Shown: one piece after another, positions 30,379 through 30,462 of the stretch
Layout of the letters: every line of letters begins with the position of its first letter
How positions within the stretch are numbered: position 1 is the stretch's first letter
Source: Actinomycetota bacterium
GTDB taxonomy: Bacteria; Actinomycetota; Geothermincolia; Fen-727; Anoxymicrobiaceae
Assembly: GCA_018894655.1 (NCBI GenBank)
Contig: JAHIPE010000234.1
Coordinates: forward strand, 1 to 30,462
Length of the DNA: 30,462 bases
Direction of reading: 5' to 3'
The notes under the pieces: model-generated
Database searches by the model: none
What the model was told of the DNA's origin: nothing
Seen by the model: only the letters and a program-made list of their open reading frames with translations
Position numbers and translations under genes: made by a program

Positions 30379-30462
30379 CGGTATTCTACACCATCGGTGC
30401 GCTCGGCTCCGTAGCGCGCCACCACTTGCCGCACTCAACGGTTGGCTTTATCATGTATTGAC

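Noticed and set aside
30320..30462. tRNA or further gene at the window end
   Set aside because: No cloverleaf arms or TTCGANNC loop seen on either strand. Only the upstream region of the PHP gene is visible.

Overview
The window is a 30.5 kb chromosomal piece of a GC-rich, probably anaerobic bacterium. No rRNA, tRNA or CRISPR array is visible. The lineage is an inference: the mix of Thi4, a reverse-transsulfuration operon, paired thiolase/DUF35 genes and a relic of a surface-protein repeat (15789-15920) fits deep-branching anaerobic Actinomycetota best, but Chloroflexota cannot be excluded from this sequence alone.

Layout. (1) 97-978 (+): purC. (2) 1339-4680 (-): a four-gene operon, DUF35 / thiolase-like / thiolase-like / DUF35. 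Both thiolase-fold proteins lack the catalytic Cys and His. (3) 4681-5493: a gene-free patch with an IS630 transposase relic, a 23-bp inverted repeat and a dispersed GC-rich palindromic repeat, also present at 1167-1310. (4) 5494-7311 (-): nadA and fdhD. (5) 7435-14564 (-): an eight-gene sulfur-trafficking operon, cysK, thi4, an unknown Cys/His-rich protein, iscS, cysE, mnmA, a HesA/MoeB-type E1-like enzyme and an Rrf2 regulator. (6) 14962-15786 (+): a LarE-like sulfur transferase, divergent from cysK. (7) 15917-22256 (-): a CsoR-type copper regulon: csoR, a 35-aa small ORF, an HMA-TauE/SafE-cupredoxin protein, a 72-aa copper chaperone, and a separately promoted CopA with an unusual C-terminal extension. 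(8) 22460-29252 (-): a methionine/transsulfuration operon, metY, metX, metW, a radical SAM protein, cystathionine beta-synthase and a cystathionine gamma-synthase/lyase. (9) 29681-30319 (-): a PHP-domain phosphoesterase.

The most interesting signals are two leader peptides too short to be noticed by ordinary gene calling. Ahead of metY, a clear promoter (TTGACA, 17 nt, TATATT) leads into a 35-codon ORF with a good ribosome binding site and a Met run (MMMCRMAM), then an intrinsic terminator whose 5' arm can instead pair with leader codons just after the Met run. This is the architecture of ribosome-mediated attenuation, here for methionine. Ahead of cysK, another promoter leads into a 37-codon ORF carrying CCPCIMCC, a cysteine counterpart with no obvious terminator. 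So the operon that makes homocysteine and converts it to cysteine appears to be read out through Met codons (plus one Cys codon), and the operon that makes cysteine and moves its sulfur appears to be read out through Cys codons.

Other points are a Thi4 with Cys at the suicidal sulfur-donor position, a LarE-like protein with three conserved cysteines next door, two matching 23-bp operators in the copper regulon, and a near-identical DNA duplication encoding tandem cupredoxin domains.
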